This document shows positions 7,156 through 7,774 of a stretch of DNA of 7,774 bases, in pieces. The stretch comes from an uncultured bacterium (GTDB taxonomy: Bacteria > Bacillota > Clostridia > TANB77 > CAG-508), in contig CAJMRU010000037.1 in NCBI GenBank assembly GCA_905215845.1, forward strand, positions 1 to 7,774, in the 5' to 3' direction. Made by a program: the position numbers and the translations under genes. The notes beneath the pieces were generated by a model. The model was given only the letters and a program-made list of their open reading frames with translations, was not told the DNA's origin and made no database searches. Position 1 is the first letter of the stretch; each line of letters starts with the position of its first letter.

Positions 7156-7774
7156 TTAAAATAAACAAATATATAATGTATTTCCTTCAAAAACAAGTTG
7201 GTCTGGATTATAAAAATCCCAATTCTCTTCAGCAAATCTTTCAATTATATTACTTGGAGTTTCTACTTTATTGTATTTTTCTCCACTATAAAATTCCATT
7301 ACTTCGATTGCAGACCATTCTATTACCATACTTCTTACATTTGCACTCTCCATAGTAGGTTGTCCATTATAATAATTTGAAGGATTTTTATCCCATGTTA
7401 ATCCTATATTTTCTATTTTTATTTGTTTTTCATTTTCATATTCATATATTTCTTCAATAATTGACTTAGCTACATTTCTGTCTAAATATGCAGAAGCTCT
7501 ATTTTCTGTAGAAGCATATATAAAATAAATAGAGTTCATTACTACTAAAAAAGTTGATATAAACACTAATATTTTGTTAATAATTTTTTCAGATTTATTT
7601 GTATTATTTTTATCAGCTTGGTTTTGCATTTTACATATTATATATAAAATCAATATTCCTAAAATCGAAGCAAAACTTGGAACCATTCTTGGTTGTAGAT
7701 ACTGTTGTTCTTGTGGAGTTACTATTACTGGTAATAAAGGCATAATAAATGCTAATAAAATTAACATTATATAT
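7156..7774 (-). CDS. C-terminal part of a multi-pass membrane protein, possibly a GtrII-like glucosyltransferase
   Basis: The frame stays open to the right edge, so the gene is truncated at its 5' side. An ATG at 7767 lies at the start of a hydrophobic helix and is probably internal rather than the true start. Counting from that ATG, hydrophobic helices lie at about residues 2-15, 31-46 and 65-84, followed by a soluble C-terminal tail of about 115 residues that ends in PDQLVFEGNTLYICLF. The helical region with a short QPRMV loop and a final extracytoplasmic tail resembles the ends of Firmicute proteins annotated as GtrII-type glucosyltransferases, which add glucose to surface polymers using a lipid-linked donor. 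This is recognition from memory, without the catalytic N-terminal part in view, so the family call is tentative. It has its own terminator and is not in the hydrolase operon. It could instead be another polytopic GT-C enzyme. Confidence 0.6.
   Translation of the reverse strand, partial: YIMLILLAFIMPLLPVIVTPQEQQYLQPRMVPSFASILGILILYIICKMQNQADKNNTNKSEKIINKILVFISTFLVVMNSIYFIYASTENRASAYLDRNVAKSIIEEIYEYENEKQIKIENIGLTWDKNPSNYYNGQPTMESANVRSMVIEWSAIEVMEFYSGEKYNKVETPSNIIERFAEENWDFYNPDQLVFEGNTLYICLF

Overview
The window is very AT-rich DNA from a bacterium, most likely a low-GC Gram-positive Firmicute of the clostridial type. This rests on base composition, on GGAGG-like ribosome binding sites, on TTGACA/TATTAT-type promoters, and on secreted proteins built from peptidoglycan hydrolase, bacterial SH3 and cadherin-like modules. 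Every gene I can support lies on the minus strand, so transcription runs from right to left. Species cannot be named from the sequence.

In order of transcription: (1) 7774-7156, the C-terminal end of a multi-pass membrane protein that runs off the right edge, possibly a GtrII-type glucosyltransferase, followed by a hairpin plus T-run terminator (7118-7074). (2) A consensus-like promoter (6970-6942) then starts a tight two-gene operon. Its first gene (6909-4429) encodes a secreted protein with an Asn-rich linker, three ricin-type beta-trefoil (RICIN) units and a C-terminal M14 zinc carboxypeptidase domain. Its second gene (4414-905) starts only 14 bases after the first one stops. It encodes a secreted protein with the same kind of linker, four RICIN units, an N-acetylglucosaminidase-like catalytic domain and two SH3-like domains. 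(3) An inverted repeat at 893-860 probably ends or attenuates that operon. (4) 753-136 encodes a small single-span surface protein with a cadherin-like beta-sandwich domain. (5) At the left edge a promoter (92-64), a ribosome binding site and the first nine codons of another gene are visible.

The main theme is a pair of cell-envelope hydrolases that share one lectin module, seven copies in all, but carry different catalytic domains. One is predicted to cut peptide bonds and the other the glycan strand. The likely joint role is remodelling or lysis of peptidoglycan, with the trefoil units holding both enzymes on a shared carbohydrate ligand. The domain calls come from motifs read by eye; the shared ligand and the co-operation are inference. 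The seven units form long direct repeats at DNA level and look mosaic, which suggests ongoing exchange between copies.
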